A stretch of 64,000 nucleotides of DNA, taken from positions 5,755,501 to 5,819,500 of the forward strand of contig NZ_CP126107.1 of assembly GCF_030123365.1 (NCBI RefSeq). The letters are read 5' to 3'. Numbering within the stretch: position 1 is the first letter of the stretch; each line of letters opens with the position of its first letter. Shown piece after piece: positions 32,735 to 40,499 of the stretch. The notes below the pieces were generated by a model. The model was not told the DNA's origin. It searched no databases and worked only from the letters and a program-made list of their open reading frames with translations. Made by a program: the position numbers and the translations under genes. This DNA is from Neobacillus sp. SuZ13 (GTDB lineage Bacteria > Bacillota > Bacilli > Bacillales > Cytobacillaceae).

Positions 32735-33952
32735 GTGAAGAAAACTATTGTTCGTGCCTTATCGACAGCTGCCCTGCTTTCGACCGTATTTGCAGGCACT
32801 GCCCTGGCCGATACATACAAGGTTCAAAAAGGCGATTCCTTATCGAAAATCGCGCAGAAATATCATACAACTGTCAAAGAAATCAAAACAGCAAACGGGT
32901 TGAAGTCGGACTTTATCTCTGTCAATCAAATGCTCAAGATTACGGTAGCGAGCAAAATGACCCAAGCATCACAGCCCACCACTTACACCGTTGTAAAAGG
33001 TGATGCCTTGATTAAGATTGCCAACCGTTTTCATGTGACTCTTGCTGAACTCAAGAAGTGGAACAATCTTAATAATACCCTCATTCATGTCGGGCAAAAC
33101 CTAAAAGTTTCCGCCCCAAAACAGACAACGACACCAGCTAAGCCAGCGACACCAGCAAAGTCACCGGCCACGACAACCACGACAACGACAACAACTACGT
33201 CGAGTGTCTATACAGTTAAAAGCGGAGACTACCTTGGCAAGATTGCTAGTAAACATTCAACCTCCGTGTCGAACCTGAAATCACTGAACAAACTAAAATC
33301 TGATATGATTTATGTCGGTCAAAAGCTCAAGGTTCCGGCGAAGAAAGCACCAGTGGCACCTGCGAAACCTGTAGTCACCACACCCCCGAAAACAACAGCT
33401 CCGACAACAAGTGTGAAGGAAACGACGGATTACATCGTCCAAAGCGGGGATACACTTGGAAAGATTGCAGGCAAATATAAGCTGACCGTCAAGGATTTGA
33501 AGGCGCTCAATAAACTTACTTCCGACAATATCTTTGTCGGCCAAAAGCTAAAAGTTCCTGGGACAAAGACGGAACCAACCGTTAATACTGATCTTGCCGC
33601 AAAAATGATCGACAGTGCCAAGAAACTTATTGGCATTCCTTATGTCTGGGGCGGCAGTACGCTCAAGGGCTTTGACTGCAGCGGATTCATCTATTATGTG
33701 GCTAATCAAGCTGGGATGGAAATTGGCCGTTATTCAGCGGAAGGTTTCTATGACCGCACCTATTATGTCGACACACCGAAAGCCGGCGACATTGTCTTTT
33801 TTGAAAATACATATAAAAAAGGTATTTCTCATCTAGGAATCTATCTCGGAAACAACCAATTTATCCATGCTAACGATGATGGTGTAATGATTTCTAATTT
33901 ACAAAGCTCGTATTACCAAGCCCATTTTGAGAGCTTTAAACGTTTTTACTAA
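32735..33952 (+). CDS. LysM-NlpC/P60 D,L-endopeptidase (LytE/LytF-like)
   Basis: 405 residues from GTG 32735; AGAGGTG leaves 8 nt to this codon. It has a signal peptide (about 1-26, ALA-DT cleavage), four LysM domains (about 27-70, 84-128, 158-201, 233-277) separated by Thr/Pro/Ala linkers including a run of threonines, and an NlpC/P60 domain (about 285-405). Catalytic Cys315 (GFDCSGF), His366 (ISHLGIYLG) and HAND near 378 are intact. Such enzymes cut D-gamma-Glu-mDAP links in peptidoglycan during growth or daughter-cell separation. Confidence 0.92.
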   Translation: MKKTIVRALSTAALLSTVFAGTALADTYKVQKGDSLSKIAQKYHTTVKEIKTANGLKSDFISVNQMLKITVASKMTQASQPTTYTVVKGDALIKIANRFHVTLAELKKWNNLNNTLIHVGQNLKVSAPKQTTTPAKPATPAKSPATTTTTTTTTTSSVYTVKSGDYLGKIASKHSTSVSNLKSLNKLKSDMIYVGQKLKVPAKKAPVAPAKPVVTTPPKTTAPTTSVKETTDYIVQSGDTLGKIAGKYKLTVKDLKALNKLTSDNIFVGQKLKVPGTKTEPTVNTDLAAKMIDSAKKLIGIPYVWGGSTLKGFDCSGFIYYVANQAGMEIGRYSAEGFYDRTYYVDTPKAGDIVFFENTYKKGISHLGIYLGNNQFIHANDDGVMISNLQSSYYQAHFESFKRFY

Positions 33953-33990
33953 TATATGGACAAATTCTAAACAACGTTCTAGACTGTTCA

Positions 33991-34020
33991 ACTATGCCGC
34001 CTTTTTTGGGCGGTTTTGTC
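33991..34020 (+). terminator. terminator of the endopeptidase gene
   Basis: CCGCC and GGCGG pair around a T-rich loop and are followed by TTTTG. Confidence 0.7.
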
Positions 34021-34033
34021 ATGGGACGAGGAA

Positions 34034-34096
34034 CCCAGGGGACGAATCTAGTGGCACAATTAACCAAATAAAACGCCATTAGAACCGTCCCCATGG
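34034..34096. repeat. R1 palindromic repeat, copy 2
   Basis: 63 bp; the right arm GCCATTAGAACCGTCCCC faces a left arm CAGGGGACGAATCTAGTGGC. Same family as 30409-30470. Confidence 0.85.
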
Positions 34097-34151
34097 TTCC
34101 GCTTTATTGCTATAATACTAGCTAAATTATAAAAGATTAGGAGAGAAATGA

Positions 34152-36476
34152 ATGGCTAAGAAATGGATTTCTGTGCTGATGGCAGCATTTTTGTTTGCGG
34201 TTACAATTTTTTCTTCAGCGCCGGTTGGGTTTGCTGAGGATGATGTGACTCCGTTGAAACTGAAGGCTGCTTCGGTTAATCTAAAGGATGCGAAAATTGG
34301 CGATACAATTGTGTTTACGTTTGAGGTAGAAGAGGATTTGGAGTCAGGGATTGCTGAAGATGGACATGGGATTACCATAAAACATTCATCCGGCAGTGAA
34401 ATTGCCTCTAATTTGTTTTATAAAGGAGATAATACCTTTGAGTTCCGATGGAAACTCGATTCATCAACGCTAAAAGGGACTTGGTCTGTCGATTATATCT
34501 CGTTATATGATGCGGCTGGGAATAAAAGTGAATACTATCGCAATGACCCTTTGATTGAGGGATTAACTTATCATGTGGTCGATGGCGTGGAGGATACCAC
34601 CCCGCCTCGCCTGACAAATATGGCGCTGTTAACAAAAGATGCGCAGGCCGGCGGACAGGTGAAAATGACCTTTTCGATCTCAGAAATTAGCGGCCTGGGA
34701 GAGTCGTACGTTTATTTTAAACATGAGCGTACAGAGAATTGGCTGCAGGGGAAAATTGTCTATAATAGCAATGCCAAGCGATATGAGGCGATTCTTGATG
34801 TCCCTAAGGTCATCCAGAACGGGAAATGGACATTAGATTTTCTTCGACTCGCTGATATACACGGAAATGAGGAATGGTATCGAGCGTCTGAACATACCTT
34901 CCTGGGTGGCAAAACGATTAACATTACGGGTGGCACTGACGACTTCGATGCGCCTGTTTTTAAATCTATTAAGCTATCGACAACAAGTGTGTATGGCGGG
35001 GATACGTTTACGGTCTGGGTCGGTGCTGAGGATAAAAGCGGGCTAAAAGAAGGAAGTATTTCCTTTAAGTCGGCTAATGGGAGCTTCTGGGCCCCGTTTG
35101 AATGGGATATGTATAAGAACATGTTCCGCGCTGACATTACACTGCCGCCTGGGCAAATGAGCGGACAGTATTCTATTGAACAAATCTATTTGAGAGATAA
35201 TGTAGACAACCTAGGATTCATTTATGATCCACAGGATGGGAGTTTCCCAGTTTTAACAGTAAAATCTGTCTTTACTGGCGTGGATTCGATCTTTATGGTC
35301 CGTGGCGAAAGCTTTGATCCACTGGCCGGTGTTAAGGCTTTTTCTTCGAAAGAAGGAGATATGACCAAGTTGGTGACAGTCAGCGGTACGGCCGACTCAC
35401 AAACCAACGGGATTTATTTATTGAAATATGCGGTGACGGGGCCAACTTCAGGCTTTACCTTTAAGGGCTACCGATGGATTACGGTCAATGATGGAAAAAA
35501 TGTGAATCCAACAGCGAGCACGATGTATTTTAATACAGATGTGAAGCTGGGAGTTGCTCAAAATGAAAAACTCACGCTTGCAAGCGGAAGCAAAGTGACG
35601 ACGATCAATCAAACCACCAGTCTAAAAACGGATGGAGCTTATCAAGTTTCAGCCGCCTCTGATGTGGGGACGTCTTCTACTTTTTCACGGGCTGCCGTGG
35701 TCAAGTTAGCGTTAGGCAATAAAATTTCCTTTGTGATTGATAAAAAAGCACCTGCTGCTCCTTCTGGATCGGTTGTGACTGACAAGTCTAGTGCTGTCAG
35801 TGGCAAAGCGGAAGCGTATGCTAATGTTGCTTTGTATCTCAATGGAAAGTTTATTAAGAATGTTAGAGCAGACCGGTCGGGAGCGTTTAAATTTCCGATT
35901 GGGAAGCAGTCCATTGGGACAGAAATAAAAGTGAATGCGACGGATCGGGCGTCGAACATGGGCCCATTCCGAACAGTAAAAGTGGTTCATGCGCCAACCC
36001 TTAATACGGTCAGTAATAAATCCGTTTCTGTTTCAGGACTGACGCTGCCTTATGCTACGGTGAAGGTCTATATTAGCGGAAAGTATTATAAAAGCGGCAA
36101 AGCCGATAGTAAAGGCAAATATAAAATCAAGATCAGCAAACAAAAGGCTGGAAAAAGCATTTCTGTTACTTCGACCTATGGGAAAGACAAAAAGGTCAGT
36201 CCGGCTGTGAAGACGACAGTATTGGATAAGATTGCACCAGGAACTCCGACTGTGTATAGAGTGTCAGCTTCCTCCTCATCTGTTTCAGGCAAGGGCGAGG
36301 CACGTGCGATCGTGTATGTGTTTAATGGCAAGAAGCAAGTTGGTAAAGGCACTGTATCAAGTAAAGGTAACTTCAAAGTGCGGATAGCGAAGCAAAAAAA
36401 GGGTTCGTATTTGTCAGTTTATTTGGTCGACAAAGCGGGGAATAAAAGTAAAAAGAAGACAGCGAAAGTGTACTAA
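34152..36476 (+). CDS. secreted multi-domain Ig-like protein
   Basis: 774 residues with a signal peptide (about 1-28, FAEDD). Three related ~100-residue modules fill the first half (about 30-145, 148-260, 265-375), each with a DTTPPRLTN/DDFDAPVFKS-like opening and a GNKSEYYR/GNEEWYR/VDNLGFIY-like end. The second half has three C-terminal Ig-like (bacterial Big type) repeats with AVSGKAEAYANV, SVSGLTLPYATV and SVSGKGEARAIV starts, very rich in Lys and Ser. No LPxTG motif. Probably wall-associated by charge; function unknown. Confidence 0.7.
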   Translation: MAKKWISVLMAAFLFAVTIFSSAPVGFAEDDVTPLKLKAASVNLKDAKIGDTIVFTFEVEEDLESGIAEDGHGITIKHSSGSEIASNLFYKGDNTFEFRWKLDSSTLKGTWSVDYISLYDAAGNKSEYYRNDPLIEGLTYHVVDGVEDTTPPRLTNMALLTKDAQAGGQVKMTFSISEISGLGESYVYFKHERTENWLQGKIVYNSNAKRYEAILDVPKVIQNGKWTLDFLRLADIHGNEEWYRASEHTFLGGKTINITGGTDDFDAPVFKSIKLSTTSVYGGDTFTVWVGAEDKSGLKEGSISFKSANGSFWAPFEWDMYKNMFRADITLPPGQMSGQYSIEQIYLRDNVDNLGFIYDPQDGSFPVLTVKSVFTGVDSIFMVRGESFDPLAGVKAFSSKEGDMTKLVTVSGTADSQTNGIYLLKYAVTGPTSGFTFKGYRWITVNDGKNVNPTASTMYFNTDVKLGVAQNEKLTLASGSKVTTINQTTSLKTDGAYQVSAASDVGTSSTFSRAAVVKLALGNKISFVIDKKAPAAPSGSVVTDKSSAVSGKAEAYANVALYLNGKFIKNVRADRSGAFKFPIGKQSIGTEIKVNATDRASNMGPFRTVKVVHAPTLNTVSNKSVSVSGLTLPYATVKVYISGKYYKSGKADSKGKYKIKISKQKAGKSISVTSTYGKDKKVSPAVKTTVLDKIAPGTPTVYRVSASSSSVSGKGEARAIVYVFNGKKQVGKGTVSSKGNFKVRIAKQKKGSYLSVYLVDKAGNKSKKKTAKVY

Positions 36477-36499
36477 GTTGGTGCTGGATATTTCTTAAA

Positions 36500-36550
36500 G
36501 GGATGACCGAGGAGGTGTAGTTTACCTTTGTGGTCATCCTCTTTTTTATA
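36500..36550 (+). terminator. terminator of the Ig-like protein gene
   Basis: GGATGACC and GGTCATCC pair across a 20-odd-base loop, followed by TCTTTTTTA. Confidence 0.75.
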
Positions 36551-36558
36551 AGAAAGGA

Positions 36559-36622
36559 CCAAGGAGACTGTTCTGGTGGCGGACATTATACTTAAATAAA
36601 GCCATGAGAACCAACCCTGTGG
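36559..36622. repeat. R1 palindromic repeat, copy 3 (diverged)
   Basis: 64 bp; arms CTGTTCTGGTGGC and GCCATGAGAACCAACCC keep the family pattern with several mismatches. Confidence 0.75.
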
Positions 36623-36688
36623 AGTTTTGGCATTAGTCCATTCTTTCTTGAATATATGTAGGTTAAAAGTGTAAAAGGAGTGATTATG

Positions 36689-37162
36689 ATGTCTTTTGTT
36701 GCGATCTATACTGTCGGCAGACTAAAACATCCGTATGAACATCCTGCCTCTCGTGAGTTTTTTGAAGTGGGATACGGAGTCATGCGACAGGCTTCTCGTT
36801 CAGGGCAACTTATTGAGGAGTTTTCTTCTCATGGTGTGCCATTCCCTGAAGAAGTGATCAAAGGAGAAGGGTTTCCTATTCTTACACTAACAGTATGGAA
36901 AAGCCTTCAATCTTTATACCGTTTTACCTATTCAGGGCTACATAAGCAAGCCTTACGTGACAGGAACAAGTGGATTGAATTCCATCAAGAGAAGCAACCT
37001 ACATATGTGGTGTGGTGGACGGAGAAGGTGCCGGATGTATCCTGGGAGGAGGCTTTCAAGAGATACAAATATTATCTTCAGCATGGACCAACTCCTTTTG
37101 CGTTTGACTTTAAGCACACATTTGATGAAGGCGGAGGACCCTTGGACCATGGGGACGGTTAA
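36689..37162 (+). CDS. DUF3291 protein with repeat-derived C-terminus
   Basis: 157 residues from ATG 36689 (AAGGAG 8 nt upstream; ATG 36686 also possible). The family core is clear: AIYTVGRLKHPYEHPASREF, LTLTVWKSLQSLYRFTYSGLHKQAL, WWTEKVPDVSWEEAFKRYKYYLQHGPTPFAFDFKHTF. This domain has a ferredoxin-like, monooxygenase-like fold; its function is not known. The last residues and stop codon come from an R1 repeat that begins at 37147. Confidence 0.85.
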   Translation: MSFVAIYTVGRLKHPYEHPASREFFEVGYGVMRQASRSGQLIEEFSSHGVPFPEEVIKGEGFPILTLTVWKSLQSLYRFTYSGLHKQALRDRNKWIEFHQEKQPTYVVWWTEKVPDVSWEEAFKRYKYYLQHGPTPFAFDFKHTFDEGGGPLDHGDG

Positions 37163-37215
37163 GTTAGCCTTAATTAAGTCAGTAATTAAAGCCATAAAAA
37201 CCGCCCTCCCTGTGG
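37147..37215. repeat. R1 palindromic repeat, copy 4
   Basis: 69 bp; CCATGGGGACGGTTAA at the left and AACCGCCCTCCCTGTGG at the right. It overlaps the 3' end of the DUF3291 gene and provides its stop. Confidence 0.8.
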
Positions 37216-37230
37216 TTATTTTCCTATTCT

Positions 37231-37356
37231 TTACTTTCTCGTGCTGCTTTTTTCCTGGCTTTTTTTACTTTGTGTCAACTCTGCTCCAAATTCAGTATCA
37301 GCGGCTTTACTACCTCCAGTATGAGGCTGTTTTCGATTGTCATTACGGTTTGTCAT
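37231..37356 (-). CDS. small hydrophilic protein, possibly gamma-type SASP-like
   Basis: 41 residues with AAAGGAGGGACGATC upstream of ATG 37356. It is rich in Asn, Lys, Gln and Ser, and GGSKAADTEFGAEL recalls the TEFASE stretch of gamma-type small acid-soluble spore proteins, but it is shorter and lacks repeats. The match is suggestive only. Confidence 0.5.
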   Translation of the reverse strand: MTNRNDNRKQPHTGGSKAADTEFGAELTQSKKSQEKSSTRK

Positions 37357-37680
37357 GATCGTCCCTCCTTTGTCATTTGATGTTCAAAAGTACTATGATA
37401 GGCTGGTTACTTACTAAAAAGTTTTAGCAGCCCATTTTAGCGTTCTTTTTTATTGACAAAATTATTCTAGAATAACAAAAAGTCCTCAACATGTGTGCTT
37501 AAGGACATAAGAAACGCCCCTGCGAAATGTAGATTGGTTTCAGAATGAACGTAAAATGGAATATATTAGTACATGTATACATATTGAATATTTAAACGTA
37601 GTATTGTATAATTATACTGGGTTGGATGGTAATCGTGGCCATCATCGTATTTAGCGTAGGTGGGGCTGGTACGAACTAAA

Positions 37681-37706
37681 GCAAGAGCTGGCAAGCTCTT
37701 TTTTTA
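37681..37706 (+). terminator. hairpin terminator
   Basis: GAGCT/AGCTC stem with loop TGGCA and a run of seven T. The gene it serves is unclear. Confidence 0.6.
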
Positions 37707-37737
37707 TTGGGGAATTATTCTATAATTATGAAAAAAA

Positions 37738-37770
37738 AAGACCTTTGATCAATAAGATCAAAGGTTAAAA
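37738..37770 (-). terminator. minus-strand terminator
   Basis: ACCTTTGATC and GATCAAAGGT with loop AATAA; the minus strand continues with a T run. It may end transcripts of the membrane-protein gene at 37967. Confidence 0.65.
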
Positions 37771-37966
37771 GAAAGCTTAGTGGTCTAGTCTAAGCCTTAT
37801 TAGGAGGTCTAAACTCAGAAGAATTTAAACTATAGAAATATTATCACTTTTTTAACATTATCTCAATAGGTTAACGTATTAAATATAGTTAGGATTTCCT
37901 TTTTTATTTCTATGAAATACAGATGCATCATAAATAACAACCATTTCATCATATATAACAGCCAAT

Positions 37967-38416
37967 TTAGGAATCACCCTTCAATTCTACTTTTTTTCCA
38001 CCCTTCGTTCGGTAAAGCGTTAATGAAGCTCCTTCTTCTGAATGAGGATAGTATTCAACTTCACAGAAATATCTTCCTGCACGCACTGTATCATCATATG
38101 TATCCGAACCAAACCAAATGTTGTGCTCCCCAAAGTTAGCCTCTAGATGGGCCCCTTTACCAGAGTCAATCACGATTTCACATTTCCCATCATATTTGGC
38201 AGGCTGATTTGACAATACCTCAGGTAAATCTTGAACATAACTAACGAAGAAAAATCCGAAGATCAACAGGCCCAAAAAAGAGGATCCTGTTTTCTTTAAC
38301 GGTATTTGATACCTTTCTCCTTTTCTCCATTTTTCGATAAAAATAAAACCAAGATACCCTATCGAAGAAATCAATAAAAAAGTAGACAAAATTAAGATTA
38401 CGTAATATCTAACCAA
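37967..38416 (-). CDS. membrane protein with extracytoplasmic domain (unknown)
   Basis: 149 residues. Two N-terminal membrane segments (about 5-26 and 44-63) are followed by a hydrophilic domain of ~85 residues rich in strands and aromatic residues (GAHLEANFGEHNIWFGSDTYDDTVRAGRYFCEVEYYPHS). No family recognised. Monocistronic. Confidence 0.6.
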   Translation of the reverse strand: MVRYYVILILSTFLLISSIGYLGFIFIEKWRKGERYQIPLKKTGSSFLGLLIFGFFFVSYVQDLPEVLSNQPAKYDGKCEIVIDSGKGAHLEANFGEHNIWFGSDTYDDTVRAGRYFCEVEYYPHSEEGASLTLYRTKGGKKVELKGDS

Positions 38417-38525
38417 TCATTTTTACTCCCATCCATACATAGTGGTCAAATCTCTGGGTAAGCCTATTAATACTTAAACTATGTGGACTAGACTATATCT
38501 CTTAATTAAAATGGAGGTTCTAATC

Positions 38526-39074
38526 ATGACTTCTATATATGAATCACTAAAAGACTTCTTACAAATGAGCTTAGATGGTGAACCGAAAAATCCTCTTCAC
38601 GTAGGTGAAGTTATGGCTTGCTGGACGTATCAAACCATTATGGATGAGTCTAGTGTTTTTCTTCAAATTGGATTAAACACTTCTACAGACGATGATGTAG
38701 TCAGGTGCTTGAATGAAAGTTTAAAACAATGCCAAACACAAGGTCAGAGGTTTAAGAAATTTATGATCAAAGAAGGCATTCATCTACCACCAACGAGTGA
38801 AGAGCGTCCTAATTCCAATCCTGATGGCGTCCCTTTAGGAACAAAACTAACGGACGATGAAATCATGAATGGTTTAAGTATTAAAACAGTTGCAGCTATT
38901 GTCCATTGCGCCACAAGTGCAGCACAATCAATTAGAAATGATGTTAGTACAATGTTTACTCACGCCATGTTAGAAAAAATGCAATTTGGTTCCTCTTTAA
39001 AAGACTTAATGAGAAAAAGAGGTTGGATTAAAGTCCCACCTTATTACTATCCTCCTGGGGCACCAAAAAAATAG
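38526..39074 (+). CDS. DUF3231 (spore-associated) protein
   Basis: 182 residues from ATG 38526 (GGAGG 8 nt upstream; a longer frame from 38481 lacks one). The sequence PLHVGEVMACWTYQTIMDES...LSIKTVAAIVHCATSAAQSIRNDVSTMF...LKDLMRKRGWIKVPPYYYPPG is DUF3231, a ferritin-like helical-bundle family related to the coat protein CotF. Many members carry two such domains; this has one. Probably expressed in sporulation. Confidence 0.8.
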   Translation: MTSIYESLKDFLQMSLDGEPKNPLHVGEVMACWTYQTIMDESSVFLQIGLNTSTDDDVVRCLNESLKQCQTQGQRFKKFMIKEGIHLPPTSEERPNSNPDGVPLGTKLTDDEIMNGLSIKTVAAIVHCATSAAQSIRNDVSTMFTHAMLEKMQFGSSLKDLMRKRGWIKVPPYYYPPGAPKK

Positions 39075-39112
39075 TCTGGTGCCTTCTTCTCTGATTAATA
39101 CGGAGTTCGATT

Positions 39113-39634
39113 TCATAGATACTTCTCCATACGAATATCCGTCCACATTTTTCCCTGCCAATATGTAAAGTTGTCGATCCGGCCGATTTCTTTGTAACCA
39201 AGCTTCTGGTAGAGTTTCTGAGCTTGTTGGTTAAATTCAAACACACCCAATTCGATCCGCTTCAGCCCCTGCTCTTTCACCTGTTCCTCCAAATATTGAA
39301 TGGCTGCATAACCAACCCCTTTGCCTCGCCCGATGGTTTCACCAATCGTGATGCCAAGCCAGGCAGTTCCAGGCTCTTTTTTGAAGAGAAACGGAGGATC
39401 AACCACATAGTTCATTTCACCAATCAACTCGTCATCCAGGTAAATCAGATAGATGTAATGGTCTTCCATCCGTTTTGTTAAATCCTCGAGGGACACGATG
39501 TCTCGACGATCCAATTCAGATTGGGTTTTGTTGGGCCTCGTTAATGGAATTAATGCTGGGTCATTTTCCCACCGATTAAGCACCTCAACAATATTTGAGG
39601 TGGGTTGAGCTAATTTTATAAAAGTAGTAGTCAT
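39113..39634 (-). CDS. GNAT N-acetyltransferase
   Basis: 173 residues, GNAT fold with the acetyl-CoA loop as GETIGRGKGVGYAAIQYLEEQ (about 98-117) and the closing NQQAQKLYQKLGYKEIGR. The N-terminal part (RWENDPALIPLTRP) resembles RimJ/RimL-type enzymes. Substrate unknown. Confidence 0.85.
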   Translation of the reverse strand: MTTTFIKLAQPTSNIVEVLNRWENDPALIPLTRPNKTQSELDRRDIVSLEDLTKRMEDHYIYLIYLDDELIGEMNYVVDPPFLFKKEPGTAWLGITIGETIGRGKGVGYAAIQYLEEQVKEQGLKRIELGVFEFNQQAQKLYQKLGYKEIGRIDNFTYWQGKMWTDIRMEKYL

Positions 39635-39674
39635 TTTGCTCTCCTCACGCAGGTTTTAGTTCTTGGGTCTATTT

Positions 39675-40271
39675 TTAAGACGAACTGACCCAATACCAAT
39701 TGTCAGCATACTTTTTTATCTCTATGAAATCCTCATCAAGATCCTTCTCTATCGCTTTTTTGCCGTTGGGTGAATATACAAATCCCGAAAAATTATCTAA
39801 AAGTCCTCGAAATGTAAAGAAAAGTATGGTGTAGTGCTCACCATTTTTTACCGCAATCACCTCTCCGCCTCCCTTAGAAAGATGATCATATTTTTTCGGC
39901 AGGCGGATGAGTGAAGGGCTGTCCGGGACATTATACGTTATCTCCCCACTTTCCACCATGTTCACTACCTCTTCTCTATCACCTTTGTGCATTTTAAAAT
40001 CAAGATCTAACATCGTTTCTGTAAAAGGAAAGTAGAACAAAAATACGATCGTGACTATCTGAATAGCTAATGGCTGCCAATTTTTAATTTTGAACCATTG
40101 AACAATGGCTTGTACTGTTACTACAATAAAAAATCCAAACAACAATAGCCAAACTGGTAACATTAAAAATGGGGTTATTATGTCCATAATACTCCATTGA
40201 AAAAAGCCATTTAAGATGACTAAAAGGCTGCTAACAATGGATAAATATAATAATTTCTTTTGAGGTCGCAA
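39675..40271 (-). CDS. membrane protein (unknown)
   Basis: 198 residues with three N-terminal membrane segments (about 8-28, 32-56, 65-85) and a ~110-residue soluble tail containing YNVPDSPSLIRLPKKYDHLSKGGGEVIAVKNGEHYTILFFTFRGLLDNFSGFVYSP. No known family. A stand-alone gene next to the GNAT gene, both on the minus strand. Confidence 0.6.
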   Translation of the reverse strand: MRPQKKLLYLSIVSSLLVILNGFFQWSIMDIITPFLMLPVWLLLFGFFIVVTVQAIVQWFKIKNWQPLAIQIVTIVFLFYFPFTETMLDLDFKMHKGDREEVVNMVESGEITYNVPDSPSLIRLPKKYDHLSKGGGEVIAVKNGEHYTILFFTFRGLLDNFSGFVYSPNGKKAIEKDLDEDFIEIKKYADNWYWVSSS

Positions 40272-40391
40272 TGTTTACCCACTTCCTATGTAAATTGTTT
40301 CCACTCTACTAATAATACCCCGATTCATTCCTCCTAAGTTACCTTTTCAATAAAAACCATGTCATTATTTATCGGCCTCTTACAAACACTC

Positions 40392-40424
40392 ATAAAAAAA
40401 AGATGTACCAAATAGTACATCTTA
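40392..40424 (-). terminator. terminator of the secreted repeat protein
   Basis: AAGATGTAC and GTACATCTT pair around a 6-nt loop with a T run on the minus strand. Confidence 0.7.
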
Positions 40425-40499
40425 AATAATGGTTCCGTACATTCGTGAATCCAAGTGATTCTAGGCTTGTCTAAACACTGTTCAATGTATAGTTACCAC

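Larger units (their letters stand above)
37368..37966. other. intergenic region with three hairpins
   Basis: I see no gene. It contains GTCCT/AGGAC at about 37482-37506, a terminator-like hairpin at 37681-37706 and another at 37738-37770. A 17-codon open frame from ATG 37628 (MVIVAIIVFSVGG) directly precedes the second hairpin; it could be a tiny membrane peptide, but there is no convincing ribosome binding site. Confidence 0.4.

Noticed and set aside
37628..37681. Type I toxin (17-codon hydrophobic frame before a terminator)
   Set aside because: Too short, no charged tail or clear ribosome binding site, and no visible antisense RNA promoter.
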